A stretch of DNA of 52,431 nucleotides from Saccharomonospora sp. CUA-673 (GCF_001942305.1 NZ_MKKE01000030.1:1-52431), one strand, 5' to 3'; shown: positions 17,077-26,473, numbered from the stretch's first letter. Numbers and translations are program-made. The notes: generated by a model from the sequence alone, not told the origin.

Positions 17077-18015
17077 TCACAGTCGGAAGGTCTTGCGGTA
17101 GGCGCCGGGTGTGACGCCGACGGTTGCGCCGAACTGGGCGCGGAAGTTGCTCGTGGTGGGAAATCCCGCCTGGGCGGCGATCCGGTCGACGGTGTGGTCG
17201 GTGGTCTCCAGCAGCTCCTGTGCATGCCGGATGCGCACGCCGGCCAGCCACTGGACGGGGCTCTGGCCCACCTCGGCGGTGAACCGCCGCGTCAACGTGC
17301 GCACGCTCATGTCCGCCGCGCGCGCGATGTCGGTGAGCGTGAGGTTGCGGTGCGCGTTCTCCTCGATCCACGCGAGGACGTGCTCCAATGTGGCCGTCTG
17401 ATACATCGGACGGTTGCGCAGGATGTAGCGCGCCTGCCCGCCGCTGCGGTGCAACGGGACGACGGCGAGCCGTGCCGCGTCGGCGGCCACCGCCGTCCCG
17501 TAGTCCTGCCGGACGATGTGCAGACACAGGTCCAAACCGGACGCCGCGCCGGCCGACGTGAGGATCGAACCGTTGTCGGTGAACAGGACGTCGGCGTCCA
17601 CACGCACGGCCGGGTATCGGCGGGCGAGGTGGTCCGCGGCCAACCAGTGCGTCGTCGCGTCCTTGCCGTCCAGCAGGCCCGCCTCGGCGAGCGTGAACGC
17701 GCCGACACAGATCGACGCCACCCGGGTGCCACGCTGCACGGCACCGCGCAGGGCGTCCAGGACGGGCTCGGGCGTCGGCACCGACGGATCGTTCCGCCCG
17801 GGCACGACGACCACGTCCGCGCGGTCGAGCACGTCCAGACCGTCGTCGACGGCCAGTCGCAGCGGACCCGCCTCGACCTCACGGTCGTCGCCGGCGACCA
17901 CGACGCGGTATCCGGGACGGTCGTCCGGGAGCCGCACGCGCGTGAACATCTCGATCGCGGTGGCCATATCGAAGGCGATCGCATCCGGCAGTGCCAGCAC
18001 GGCGACGGTGTGCAT
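17077..18015 (-). CDS. GlxA-family AraC-type transcriptional regulator
   Basis: A 313-residue protein with an N-terminal DJ-1/PfpI-like domain (about residues 3-170, with VVVPGRND and ASICVGAFTLAEAG around the nucleophile-elbow Cys) and two C-terminal AraC helix-turn-helix motifs (about 215-310, with LTDIARAADMSVRTLTRRF). These regulators often control amino-acid or dehydrogenase genes. The divergent neighbour is itself a DJ-1/PfpI protein and is the likeliest target. The ATG at 18015 is preferred over the GTG one codon upstream, though no strong ribosome site is visible for either. Confidence 0.9.
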   Translation of the reverse strand: MHTVAVLALPDAIAFDMATAIEMFTRVRLPDDRPGYRVVVAGDDREVEAGPLRLAVDDGLDVLDRADVVVVPGRNDPSVPTPEPVLDALRGAVQRGTRVASICVGAFTLAEAGLLDGKDATTHWLAADHLARRYPAVRVDADVLFTDNGSILTSAGAASGLDLCLHIVRQDYGTAVAADAARLAVVPLHRSGGQARYILRNRPMYQTATLEHVLAWIEENAHRNLTLTDIARAADMSVRTLTRRFTAEVGQSPVQWLAGVRIRHAQELLETTDHTVDRIAAQAGFPTTSNFRAQFGATVGVTPGAYRKTFRL

Positions 18016-18164
18016 CACCCGAGCATAGCCCGCCGAACAGGCCCGACCAGCCGGTGGCCGGATTCAGGCGGAAGCTGACTTGTGAGCCACTGGGACGTCG
18101 GCCGTACGGGCGGAAGCATGGGCCCCGGCAGCCATCCGGCTGCCGGAGAACACGGAAGGAACCC

Positions 18165-18839
18165 ATGCCACAGCCACGCGCACAGTTCGTGCTCTACGAC
18201 GGATTCGACCCGCTCGACGTCGTCGGCCCCTACGAGGTCCTCGCGGCCGGCCGCGCCGCCATGGGAGGTGGTCCGGACCTCGAACTGGTGACGGCGGAAG
18301 GCCCGCGCACGGTGCAGCCCGGCACGCCGGGTCTGGCGCTCACGGCCACCGGCACCCTCGACCCGAGCGCGGCCGGATACGTCGTCGTCCCCGGCGCCGC
18401 CGGCCCCGCCGAGCCCACACCGGACGGCGGCGACAGCATCCCAGAACTGTTGGCGAGATTCGCCAACGGCGACGCCGCCCCCCTGCTGAGGGAGGCCTTC
18501 GACAACCCCGACATCACCGTGGTCGGGGTGTGCGGCGGATCGCTCGCCATGGCCATGGTGGGCCTGCTGGCCGCCCGCAACGCCGCCACGCACGTGCTCG
18601 GGCGCGACGCCCTGGCCGCCACGGGCGCCAACACCGTGCGGGCACGCGTGGTCGACGACGGCGACCTGATCTCCTCCGGCGGCGTCACGTCCGGCCTGGA
18701 CCTGGGGCTGTACCTGCTCGAACGCGACTTCGGACCCCGGGTGGCACTCGCCGTCGAAGAGCTCTTCGAGCACGAACGGCGCGGCGTCACCTGGCGCGCC
18801 ACCGGTCGCGCGCCGCTGACCGCGGGCGGGCCCGCATGA
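18165..18839 (+). CDS. DJ-1/PfpI family protein
   Basis: A 224-residue DJ-1/PfpI-fold protein: ARAQFVLYDGFDPLDVVGP-like N-terminus, VVVPGAAG and the elbow VGVCGGSLAM with the conserved Cys, then SGGVTSGLDLGLYLLE. Such stand-alone domains resemble isonitrile hydratase or ThiJ-type enzymes. The start at 18165 follows GGAAGGA. The next gene overlaps it (ATGA), giving a three-gene operon with two small membrane proteins, divergent from a GlxA-type regulator that likely controls it. Confidence 0.85.
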   Translation: MPQPRAQFVLYDGFDPLDVVGPYEVLAAGRAAMGGGPDLELVTAEGPRTVQPGTPGLALTATGTLDPSAAGYVVVPGAAGPAEPTPDGGDSIPELLARFANGDAAPLLREAFDNPDITVVGVCGGSLAMAMVGLLAARNAATHVLGRDALAATGANTVRARVVDDGDLISSGGVTSGLDLGLYLLERDFGPRVALAVEELFEHERRGVTWRATGRAPLTAGGPA

Positions 18840-19294
18840 CCGGTTTCCTGCTGTCGGTGCACGTTCTCGCCGCGATCCTGACGATCGGCCCCGTGGCCAT
18901 CGCGGCGAGCATGTTCCCCCGCGCCGTACGGGCCGCCGCGGATACCCGCGACAATGCCGGCGTCGCGCCCGTCCTGCACCGCATCACGCGGGTGTACGCC
19001 GTGGTTGGCGTGGCCGTTCCGGTCTTCGGTGTCGCCACCGGGGCCTCGCTCGGCGTGCTGACCGACGCATGGCTCATCGTGTCGATGACGCTCACCGCCG
19101 CGGCCGCGGCCGTCCTGCTGGCTCTGATCCTGCCGGGACAGCGCGCCGCGATCACGGCCGTCGAGCGGGCATCCCCAGTGGACCGGACCAGTCGGCGGCT
19201 GGCGATGCACACCGGGATGTTCAACCTGCTCTGGGCGGTGGTGGTCGTGCTGATGATCTACCGGCCGGGCTCGACCACGGGAGCCGGAGCGTGA
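18836..19294 (+). CDS. DUF2269-like integral membrane protein
   Basis: A 152-residue protein with about four hydrophobic helices. The first begins right after the start (FLLSVHVLAAILTIGPVAIAA), a pattern of the DUF2269 small membrane proteins. Its ATG overlaps the stop of the DJ-1/PfpI gene and its stop overlaps the GTG of the next gene. The function is unknown; the coupling suggests that the three products work together. Confidence 0.7.
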   Translation: MTGFLLSVHVLAAILTIGPVAIAASMFPRAVRAAADTRDNAGVAPVLHRITRVYAVVGVAVPVFGVATGASLGVLTDAWLIVSMTLTAAAAAVLLALILPGQRAAITAVERASPVDRTSRRLAMHTGMFNLLWAVVVVLMIYRPGSTTGAGA

Positions 19295-19557
19295 ACCGGC
19301 CGCTGCGCGTCGTCGCCGCCGTCGAGCTCGCGACGCTCGTGGTCCTGGTGGCGAACCTGATGACGGTGCACCACCCGGCCGTCTCCGGGATCGCCGGTCC
19401 GCTGCACGGCCTCGCCTACACGGCCACCGTCATCGCCGCACTGCTCGTGATGGACGGACGGCACCGCGTCTGGCTCCTCGCGCTCGTGCCGGGCGTCGGC
19501 GGCCTGCTCGCGGTGAAAGCGCTGGAACAGCAGGGAAAGGAGGCCGGCCTGGGGTGA
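19291..19557 (+). CDS. DUF3817-like small membrane protein
   Basis: An 88-residue protein with three hydrophobic segments, in character like DUF3817: an N-terminal PLRVVAAVELATLVVLVANL, a central GPLHGLAYTATVIAALL and a final WLLALVPGVGGLLA. The GTG at 19291 overlaps the upstream stop by four bases. It is the last gene of the DJ-1/PfpI operon. The function is unknown. Confidence 0.7.
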   Translation: MNRPLRVVAAVELATLVVLVANLMTVHHPAVSGIAGPLHGLAYTATVIAALLVMDGRHRVWLLALVPGVGGLLAVKALEQQGKEAGLG

Positions 19558-19747
19558 CGTCGTGGCCGTACGCCTCTGTTAACGTCTCCGCGATCCGCGT
19601 GTCACGTAGACCAATTTTTGCTGGCATATGGACAAACGCCGGTCAAGATCGTGACAATGAGACATTTCACACAACGACGGCGCAACAAACGGGACAAATC
19701 TGCCGCTGATCACGGTAGATTTCGCCCACCGAATCGGGAGGTGTGCG

Positions 19748-21256
19748 ATGTCACAGGTCGGCAGTGAGCCGGCGACCGCGGTCAACGAGGCCGACGCGGG
19801 CGCGAATCGACGACGGTGGGTGGGACTGGGTCTCGGTCCCGTACTCGCGGCGCTGCTGTACGTCATGCTGCCGGACACGTTGTCGGCGGACGGCAAGGCG
19901 GCGGCCGCGATCGCGGTCGTGATGGCGACCTGGTGGGTCACCGAGGCGATTCCCCTGGCGGCGACAGCCCTGCTGCCGCTGGTGTTGTTCCCGCTGTTCG
20001 GCGTCGCGGAGATCAGTGACGTCACGGCGCCCTACGCCAGCGACATCATCTTCCTGTTCATGGGCGGGTTCATGCTGGGCCTGGCGATGCAGCGGTGGAA
20101 TCTGCACAAGCGGTTCGCGCTACGCACGGTGCTGCTCGTGGGCACGAGTCCGGTCCGACTGATCGCGGGCTTCATGATCGCGACGGCGTTCCTGAGCATG
20201 TGGGTCAGCAACACGGCCACCGCGGTGATGATGCTGCCGGTCGGTGTCTCGGTGCTCGGCCTGGTGCTGCAACTGGGCAACGGCAAGGGCGATCCGAACT
20301 TCGCCACCGCGCTGATGCTCGGCATCGCCTATGCGGCGTCGATCGGTTCGCTGAGCACGATCATCGGCACGCCGCCGAACGCCGTCCTCGTCGGCTATCT
20401 GAGCGAGCAGGGCATCAACATCGGCTTCGGCCAGTGGATGCTGTTCGGTCTGCCGGTCGCGGTCGTGTTCCTGTTCATCACCTGGTTCTTGCTGTCCAAG
20501 GTGGTGTATCGCCCGAAGCTGACGGAACTTCCCGGCGGCAAGGAACTGATCCGCGAGCAGCTCGACGAGATGGGCCCGATGTCGCGCGGCGAGAAGAACG
20601 CGCTCGGCGTGTTCATCGGTGCGGCGCTGGCGTGGATCGTGCTGCCGCTGCTGGCGGACGAGCAGATCATGGGCGGCGCGGCGATCACGTGGCTCGAGTA
20701 CGCCTCGGACAGCGTGGTGGCCATGACGGTCGCGGTCGTACTGTTCATCCTGCCGGTCCGGCGGGGTGTGCGGACGATGGACTGGGACACCGCCAAGCAG
20801 CTGCCGTGGGGCATCCTGCTGCTGTTCGGTGGCGGTCTGGCGTTGTCGAAGCAGTTCGAGGACACCGGGTTCGCGGCGTGGCTGGGTGACCAGGTGACGA
20901 ACCTCGAGGTGCTGCCGACGTTGCTGTTCGTCGCCGCCGCGGTGGTGATCGTCCTGTTCATGACGGAGCTGACGAGCAACACGGCGATGGCCAGCATCTT
21001 CGTCCCGATCCTCGGCGCCGTGGCGCTGGGACTCGGGATGGATCCGATGCTGTTGATCGTGCCGGCGGCCATGGCCGCGACGTGCGCGTTCATGCTGCCG
21101 GTGGCCACTCCGCCGAACGCGATCGTCTTCGGCTCCGGCTACGTCACGATCGGCCAGATGATCAAGGGCGGTGTCTGGCTGAACGTCGTGGCCATCGTGC
21201 TGGTCACGCTGGCGACCTACACGCTGGGCGGCTGGATCCTCGGCATCAGCCTGTAA
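19748..21256 (+). CDS. DASS/SLC13-family divalent anion:sodium symporter
   Basis: A 502-residue membrane transporter of the SLC13 (CitMHS/DASS) group. It has about 11-12 segments and the paired substrate-binding signatures SNTATAVMMLPVG (about residues 158-170) and SNTAMASIFVPI, with GTPPNAV and ATPPNAIVFGSGYVTIGQM as the matching helical-hairpin tips. Typical substrates are succinate and other C4 dicarboxylates or sulfate. The start at 19748 follows GGGAGG. It is a single-gene unit ended by a strong hairpin. Confidence 0.92.
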   Translation: MSQVGSEPATAVNEADAGANRRRWVGLGLGPVLAALLYVMLPDTLSADGKAAAAIAVVMATWWVTEAIPLAATALLPLVLFPLFGVAEISDVTAPYASDIIFLFMGGFMLGLAMQRWNLHKRFALRTVLLVGTSPVRLIAGFMIATAFLSMWVSNTATAVMMLPVGVSVLGLVLQLGNGKGDPNFATALMLGIAYAASIGSLSTIIGTPPNAVLVGYLSEQGINIGFGQWMLFGLPVAVVFLFITWFLLSKVVYRPKLTELPGGKELIREQLDEMGPMSRGEKNALGVFIGAALAWIVLPLLADEQIMGGAAITWLEYASDSVVAMTVAVVLFILPVRRGVRTMDWDTAKQLPWGILLLFGGGLALSKQFEDTGFAAWLGDQVTNLEVLPTLLFVAAAVVIVLFMTELTSNTAMASIFVPILGAVALGLGMDPMLLIVPAAMAATCAFMLPVATPPNAIVFGSGYVTIGQMIKGGVWLNVVAIVLVTLATYTLGGWILGISL

Positions 21257-21273
21257 CCCTGCGACGGGAGCCC

Positions 21274-21312
21274 ACGGGTGCGCTCCGGTTTCCACACCGG
21301 AGCGGCACCCGT
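21274..21312. terminator. Hairpin terminator after the anion transporter gene
   Basis: A 16-bp inverted repeat (ACGGGTGCGCTCCGGT with one bulged base in the partner) surrounds a short loop and is followed by TCTTT. It lies 18 bases after the stop at 21256. Confidence 0.85.
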
Positions 21313-21386
21313 TCTTTCCGAGTTTCGCTGAGCCGCGGGCCATCCCCTTGCGACGACCGACACCGCCTCGCGGACGCGCTGCAGCT

Positions 21387-21617
21387 TTATCCCAACTTTT
21401 TGGTTTCCCGGACCTCTTCAATGCGCAGCGCCACCCCGAGAGCGAAGAAGCTGGGCGCCCACTCTCCAACAAAAATTCCCCACCGGTCCGCGCGAGCGGT
21501 TGACTCTTCCGCATTCAGAGACGCAGCCCAGCTGGCGACACTCAACCCGATAGAAACGACCCCGGCTGTGAACATGTGCTCCGACTTGATCCTTTTCTGG
21601 CGCAGCATGGTCAGCAT
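21387..21617 (-). CDS. Small hypothetical membrane protein
   Basis: A 76-residue protein with two hydrophobic helices (about residues 15-35 and 46-65) and a charged C-terminus. The ATG at 21617 is chosen because GAGGAGG stands 5 bases upstream; extensions to 21707 lack such a site. It shares direction and relatively AT-rich composition with the DUF4383 gene upstream (start 22187) and may be in its operon. No function was recognised. Confidence 0.65.
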   Translation of the reverse strand: MLTMLRQKRIKSEHMFTAGVVSIGLSVASWAASLNAEESTARADRWGIFVGEWAPSFFALGVALRIEEVRETKKLG

Positions 21618-21722
21618 TACGTCCTCCTCAGTCACATGGAACCGTTCAATTCGACACACCCGCCGGGCTTTCCGTAGCCTACGGACACACACCCGGAAAT
21701 CGGGCATACAACGCGATTCTGG

Positions 21723-22187
21723 TCACCCACCGCGCGCATCACTTCTGCCTGCACCGGCGCGGACAGCGGCCCCAGAGCGCCACAACAGGACGCCAAGTGC
21801 GACCATCCCGACACCCAGCAGGAAATGCAGCCAGTTATCGGCAGTATTCAGCGGAACAAAGTTTGCGGCGCTTTCCATGTCGACAACGAGGCCGTAGGCC
21901 CACAGGGCCAAATAGATGACTCCCCCGCCCACGAGGAAGACCCTGGAGCTGCGATCGGACCGCGCAAGCACGAACCCGACGACCCCGAACAGCAGATGCA
22001 CTATGTTGTGCAGAACTGAGACATGAAATATCCCCAGCAGCATTGCCGTGGATTCATGTCCCGCAAACGTCATCCCGCCGTACTCGGTGGTAATACCAGG
22101 GACGAATCCAAGGATTCCAACCAGCAGGAACACACCCGCGACCACCGTCGCTGCCAAGCGGACCGGATGTCCAGAAAGTCCAGACAT
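21723..22187 (-). CDS. DUF4383-like membrane protein
   Basis: A 154-residue, four-helix membrane protein. The segments VSVLHNIVHLLFGVVGF and the later NWLHFLLGVGM, each with an N/D-x-x-H pair in a helix, are typical of DUF4383. The ATG at 22187 is preceded by AGGAG at good spacing; an ATG six codons upstream has a weaker context. Function unknown, often stress-associated in actinobacteria. The upstream region to 22665 has no gene. Confidence 0.8.
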   Translation of the reverse strand: MSGLSGHPVRLAATVVAGVFLLVGILGFVPGITTEYGGMTFAGHESTAMLLGIFHVSVLHNIVHLLFGVVGFVLARSDRSSRVFLVGGGVIYLALWAYGLVVDMESAANFVPLNTADNWLHFLLGVGMVALGVLLWRSGAAVRAGAGRSDARGG

Positions 22188-22665
22188 GGCTCCTGTCCTT
22201 TCCATAATCGACCCTTCGACGAAACTCTTCTTGAACCTCGAACCCGCCGGTCATGAGCTTTCCGATTCTGATGAATCTCTGACTTCATCCGGTGGCCCCG
22301 GCCGCCGTAGAGCGCTTGGCTACCCATACGCGCCCGTCATCACACGCCTCCGCACCGCCGACTGACCATCCGCTCGAGACACCGACCTGCCGGGGCTCGC
22401 ATGGCAAGATCCTCCTGCTCGGCGACCTCGGAGTTCGGCGTTGCCGGCAGTGGTCGCAACGCTGACAGACTTCCGAGCGTGAACGACCACCCATGCGCGA
22501 CAGGACAACACGACCACGCAGAACACTCGCTGCGACGCGATTTGCGGACGGCGCGGTGCGGCGTGCAGGTCTCGCGGCGGAGGCGAAGGCCCTGACCGGA
22601 TTTCGGGGCCGGGGTCGGGACTTTCCCGGATGTGTGCGTCCCGGCGGGGGCCGCATGGTGTGCGC
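22188..22665. other. Gene-poor stretch
   Basis: About 480 bases between the divergent DUF4383 gene and a small membrane-protein gene. Only short frames with non-protein-like composition occur on either strand. It must contain promoters for both neighbours, but I could not identify convincing elements. The left third is relatively AT-rich. Confidence 0.5.
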
Positions 22666-22964
22666 ATGTTGATGCCAACGTTGTCGGTGACGGCGATCGG
22701 CGTGCTGGTGGCCGTTGCCGCGTTGCTGTTCGGGCGCTCGGCGCCCGGCCGCGCATTCGTGCTGGGCGTGGCGGGCGCTGGGTCGGTTTCGGGCTCGGCG
22801 CCGTTGCGGGTGTGGTCGTGGATGTCGTTGCCGGTACCGGTTGGTGGCTGGCGCTGCTCGGTCACGCCGCGGCGGCCGCCGTCGCGGCGGGAGCAACGTT
22901 CGCCCGCCGCTGGCAGCCCCTGACGCGCACCGAAACCAACCGGGGATCGGCGCGCGGCACCTGA
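22666..22964 (+). CDS. Small two- to three-helix membrane protein, frameshifted
   Basis: It starts with two close ATGs (22666, 22672) and reads about 40 residues with a hydrophobic helix ([19 protein letters not shown]). It then continues in the -1 frame from about 22785-22795 with [19 protein letters not shown] and a further Ala-rich helix, ending at 22964. One added base joins them into a protein of about 100 residues. No family was recognised. The shift matches the one-base losses seen elsewhere in the window. Confidence is limited because both halves are short. Confidence 0.45.
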
Positions 22965-22981
22965 CGCAGGCACCAGCGCGC

Positions 22982-23062
22982 AACCACCAACACGGCGACG
23001 TGGATTGCCAACACGGCGACGCAGAACGCTGACACGGCGACGCGGGGTGCTGACACGGCGGT
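22982..23062. repeat. Dispersed 21-bp-period repeat, third locus
   Basis: Four phased cores, CAACAC at 22988 and 23009 and TGACAC at 23030 and 23051, are exactly 21 bases apart and separated by GGCGACG-type sequence. A 33-base stretch (23028-23060) is identical to 2377-2409. It lies just left of the probable island boundary. Confidence 0.85.
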
Positions 23063-23164
23063 GCGGGCTGGTTCGTGCCCGAGGGGATGGGCCGGCAGGG
23101 CGAGGAGCAAGCACCCTGGGGGCCTGGGGGCTGGGCCCCCAGACTCGATCGGCGAAACGCAAAA

Positions 23165-23191
23165 GGCCCGTGCCCTCCGCGGGCACGGGCC
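23165..23191. terminator. Strong hairpin at the probable island boundary
   Basis: An 11-bp perfect inverted repeat (GGCCCGTGCCC and its complement) surrounds a 5-base loop. It is the last sequence before the mobile-element-like genes, so it may be the terminator of a gene lost at the junction or an insulator of the element. Confidence 0.75.
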
Positions 23192-23199
23192 TCCGATGC

Positions 23200-23658
23200 G
23201 TGGAGGTTAGGGGACCTTACTCGAACATAAAAGACCAGGTCAGAGCACTAGAAGAGCTCCGCGAGAAGCTTCCCAGCCTCGATACACCCGAGCCAACCTT
23301 GATCAAGCGCGACCGCCCTCGCCGCGCCCGGCAACTCCGTGCCGATCAGGTCGAGCAGTTGATCGCTGACTACCGGTCCGGCGCGACGGTGTACGAGCTC
23401 GGTGACCGGTTCGGCATCGAACGGCGAACGGTCAGCAATATCCTCCACCGGCACGGCGTACCGATGCGCCGCCGCGGCCTCTCGCCCGAGCAGGTCGACG
23501 ACGCCATCCACCTCTACAAGCTCGGTTGGTCGCTGGCGCGAGTCGGCGACCACTTCGGGGTCAACCACACCACGGTGCTGAACAAGCTGCGTGAACGCGG
23601 CATCCCTACGCGAGACAGTCACGGACGTCCGCGCGTCGAAGCAGGTGATCTTCGATGA
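23200..23658 (+). CDS. Double helix-turn-helix protein, resolvase-tail-like
   Basis: About 152 residues, read from a GTG at 23200, with two helix-turn-helix units: one around [22 protein letters not shown] and one around [21 protein letters not shown] (each is a segment within a longer helix set). The layout resembles the DNA-binding tails of serine recombinases, with the catalytic domain missing. Similar stand-alone proteins occur at the edges of actinomycete mobile elements. The start is uncertain and the gene may be a 5'-truncated recombinase. Its stop overlaps the next ATG. Confidence 0.65.
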   Translation: MEVRGPYSNIKDQVRALEELREKLPSLDTPEPTLIKRDRPRRARQLRADQVEQLIADYRSGATVYELGDRFGIERRTVSNILHRHGVPMRRRGLSPEQVDDAIHLYKLGWSLARVGDHFGVNHTTVLNKLRERGIPTRDSHGRPRVEAGDLR

Positions 23659-24452
23659 CCCGGCCCGCAGCTATGTCAGTTCGATCAGGTTCGGACGCGA
23701 CCACCGTCGTTAAAGCTGTCACCGTGATCATGGGCGTCGTCGTCGGCCTCACCTTCCTATTCGGCTTCGGCAACGTCCTCAACCTCGCGCTCCGTCTTGA
23801 CGTGTCCATCTGGGTGGCTCCACTCGTCGCACCTGCTGTCGATCTCTCGATCCTCGGGCTTCTACTCGGCAGTCGGCACTTGGCCCTGGCGGGCGCGACG
23901 CGAGCGCAACTGCGGCCAGCCCGCCGACTGCTGATCTTCGCCAGCGTGGTGACCCTGGCATTGAACGTGGCTGATCCGCTCGTAGCCGGCGAGTATGGCA
24001 AGGCTGCGTTCGACGCCGTAGGCCCGTTGCTGCTGATCGGCTGGGCGGAGGTCGGCCCGGATCTGCTGAGGGCGCTGACCACTGCAAGCCAGCCGGCCGA
24101 AGAAGCACCCGACGATGTGAAACTGGTGCAGGCGCCGGTCGCCGACGAGCCGACTGCTACCAGCCAGGCGGCTCCGGAATCGGCCAGGGACGAGACGAAG
24201 CCCGCCGATGCTTCGGCGGGCAAACAGAACAGTCGGCCAGCGTCCAGGATGGTTGATGACGATCTGCTTGAGCGGGCGAGGGAGGAGGACGCGCGCCACT
24301 GGGATGCGCATCGGCGACCGATCTCCGCGGACACGCTTCGGAAGAAGCTCCGTATCGGCGCCGCCCGCTCCAGGTTGCTCGTGGAGATCATCCGAGCCGA
24401 TTCGCAAGGACGGTCAGCTCAAGATGAGGTGCTCGCCAAGGCGGAAGTGTGA
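23655..24452 (+). CDS. DUF2637-like (SpdA-type) mobile-element membrane protein
   Basis: A 265-residue protein with four N-terminal membrane helices (about residues 18-135), including the [13 protein letters not shown] and [20 protein letters not shown] segments typical of DUF2637. This is followed by a polar linker and a C-terminal HTH-like region ([20 protein letters not shown]). Such proteins are carried by actinomycete integrative and conjugative elements and plasmids (SpdA-like spread proteins). It overlaps the upstream HTH gene by four bases. It is good evidence that the region to the right is mobile DNA. Confidence 0.78.
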   Translation: MTRPAAMSVRSGSDATTVVKAVTVIMGVVVGLTFLFGFGNVLNLALRLDVSIWVAPLVAPAVDLSILGLLLGSRHLALAGATRAQLRPARRLLIFASVVTLALNVADPLVAGEYGKAAFDAVGPLLLIGWAEVGPDLLRALTTASQPAEEAPDDVKLVQAPVADEPTATSQAAPESARDETKPADASAGKQNSRPASRMVDDDLLERAREEDARHWDAHRRPISADTLRKKLRIGAARSRLLVEIIRADSQGRSAQDEVLAKAEV

Positions 24453-24529
24453 CGGCGGATGGCGGGCCGCCTCGCAGCACTCTGGTTGCATCTCTTCGTG
24501 ATTGCTGGGGACTCGTGTCGAGCACGCAA

Positions 24530-26473
24530 TCATTCGGCGTCGTCAGTAGTGGAGGAGTTGAGGGGCTCGACGGCCGCTGGGCCAGGGTGGGCGACAGTGC
24601 TGATCGTGGGATTTTCGTATGTGAAATCCAACTGATCGTATTCGCGGCGATAGTCGCTAGGAAGCTCGTTGTCGCCGATGATTACCTGAAGTCGATCTTG
24701 CGCTGCATCAACTTGAGTCACTATGCGGCGGTAGAGAGCTGCTGCTAGGTCGTCGCTGTTGTTGAGCGACGTGCGAGGACTGTCGATCAGGAGAAATGCC
24801 GGGTAGGCAGTGTCTCGGCGACGTAGTGCGACCGACATCAATGTCAGCCAGTACGCCAACTGCGTCGCAGTGCGGACGCCGCCAGCGGGGCTGAACTTCG
24901 TGTAGATCTCATCGTTGAGCATCGGCAGGTAGCTCGTGCGATTAATTGTTGCGCGCTCAACGCTAGGAACCCCAATGGCAGCCATCGTTTCTGCGAATTC
25001 AGCGTCCAGCTCGTCAAGTATCTCAGTCTTGCGTTCTGCCAACTGTCGCTCAGCCAGTTCCAGGGCTGTACGTAGCCGTTGCACTTCGTTCCTGAGCTGG
25101 TCGGCGGCAAGTTTCAGGTCGTCGGCACGGTCCCATTGGAAGAGCACACGATCAAGAGCCTCTTGCTGGCTACGGGCTTCGGCTAGTTTTTGGGACGCGT
25201 CACTGTAAGCCTGGAGCTGGGGCGTGATCCGGTCACGAGTTCGCTCATCTAGCTTTGCACTGAGCTGGTCCACGAGCGCATGGCGGTGCTCCGCCGCTCG
25301 CTGCGCCTCGACGAGCTGCTCCGCACTGCCCGTAAGTTGCTCTTCCAGTTCGGCGAGTTGATCGTTTAGTTGGCGCTGCTCATAGCTTTCCTCAGCAGCC
25401 GAAGTCCGGTCTGCCGGAACTGGGTCGGGTTGCAGGCAAAGCCGACAGTGGTCAGTCGGTACATCCCGATGGTGAACGTCTTGCATACAGCGAGGACAGA
25501 CCATGAACTCGAAGTCGGCAAGACGTTCACCGGCGTCATGCAGTCGTCGTAGTCGGTCAAGGTCTTGCATGACCCGGCGGCGCTCTGTGCCGTAGTCGAC
25601 TTGCTGCTGTGCAAGAACGATTGCGGTCTGGCGGGCTGTCGCCAGGCTGCGCTCGGCCTCGCCGAGTAGGTCGCGAAGAGTCTGGGTTTCGCGGTCGACA
25701 ACTGGGTCAACGGCTTGCCGAAGAGTGTCAAGCTCAGCTGCAGCCGCGGCCTCCGCCTCGGCGGCCTGCGCGTGTGCGGCGACCGCTTCATCCCGGCTTG
25801 CCGTGTTGCTGTCATGCAAGAACTGGAGCACAACCTCATGGTCATGGACTGCTGTGTCCAGCTCACCGTTGCGCACGGCAAGATCAGAACGAGTCTGGAG
25901 AATGTCAGAGTCTGTCAGCCCGAACAGCAGCTCGAAGACAGTTTTCCTCTTCGGCTCCCGGTAAGGGGACTGACTAGATGCGATGTCCCGATTTATCTCG
26001 GCTTGGCGGACATACATGAACATGAAAATGTCCGCGAACGTGATGCGATTTCCAGCTTTGGTAGTGTTTGCAGTTCGTGCGGCAGCCCGCATTTCGGTGG
26101 GCAGGCCAAGTGCGCCGAGCAGCAACGTGTTCAGCGATGGTTCGCGATCCTTGACGAAATGATCCGGCAATCGCTCTCGGGTGATGCGGTCGACCACGCG
26201 AATAGTGTTCTTCTTCGTGGGATCGAGGCTGCGTGTGAGCGTCAAGCGCTCATCGCCCAGCGTGAGCTGGACCGTGACATCCCGAACGTTGTTGACAGCG
26301 ACAGGAGCTAGCTCGCCGTTACCGCCAATCCCGTACTTGATCAGTTCGAAGAGCGTGCTCTTGCCGACGCCGACCGGTCCAGCGAGCACTGTAAGAGCCA
26401 AGGGGAACTGATAGGTCACCGTTCCCTCGGTGGTGTCCAGGGAAACGGCGTCGAGCCGGAATCGTGTTGTCAT
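24530..26473 (-). CDS. lmuB: Lamassu-type SMC/Rad50-like ATPase (LmuB/DdmC-like)
   Basis: A 647-residue ABC/SMC-type ATPase. Walker A GPVGVGKST is at residues 32-40, with long coiled coils (about 200-320 and 360-500) flanking a zinc-hook-like pair of CxxC motifs (C326/C329 and C343/C346). Near the C-terminus FLLIDSPRTSLNN serves as the Walker B/D-loop region, in the form seen in ABC-three-component systems. The start at 26473 overlaps the stop of the middle gene (ATGA). In Lamassu/DdmABC systems this protein senses aberrant DNA and controls the nuclease. GC content is visibly below that of the flanks, consistent with horizontal transfer. Confidence 0.85.
   Translation of the reverse strand: MTTRFRLDAVSLDTTEGTVTYQFPLALTVLAGPVGVGKSTLFELIKYGIGGNGELAPVAVNNVRDVTVQLTLGDERLTLTRSLDPTKKNTIRVVDRITRERLPDHFVKDREPSLNTLLLGALGLPTEMRAAARTANTTKAGNRITFADIFMFMYVRQAEINRDIASSQSPYREPKRKTVFELLFGLTDSDILQTRSDLAVRNGELDTAVHDHEVVLQFLHDSNTASRDEAVAAHAQAAEAEAAAAAELDTLRQAVDPVVDRETQTLRDLLGEAERSLATARQTAIVLAQQQVDYGTERRRVMQDLDRLRRLHDAGERLADFEFMVCPRCMQDVHHRDVPTDHCRLCLQPDPVPADRTSAAEESYEQRQLNDQLAELEEQLTGSAEQLVEAQRAAEHRHALVDQLSAKLDERTRDRITPQLQAYSDASQKLAEARSQQEALDRVLFQWDRADDLKLAADQLRNEVQRLRTALELAERQLAERKTEILDELDAEFAETMAAIGVPSVERATINRTSYLPMLNDEIYTKFSPAGGVRTATQLAYWLTLMSVALRRRDTAYPAFLLIDSPRTSLNNSDDLAAALYRRIVTQVDAAQDRLQVIIGDNELPSDYRREYDQLDFTYENPTISTVAHPGPAAVEPLNSSTTDDAE

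Noticed and set aside
22982..23062. CRISPR-like array
   Set aside because: The 21-base period has no constant repeat with unique spacers; it is a short degenerate tandem repeat with no cas genes nearby.
23140..23240. tRNA gene at the island boundary as integration site
   Set aside because: The inverted repeat here is a simple hairpin; no cloverleaf or T-loop GGTTCGA-type sequence was found.
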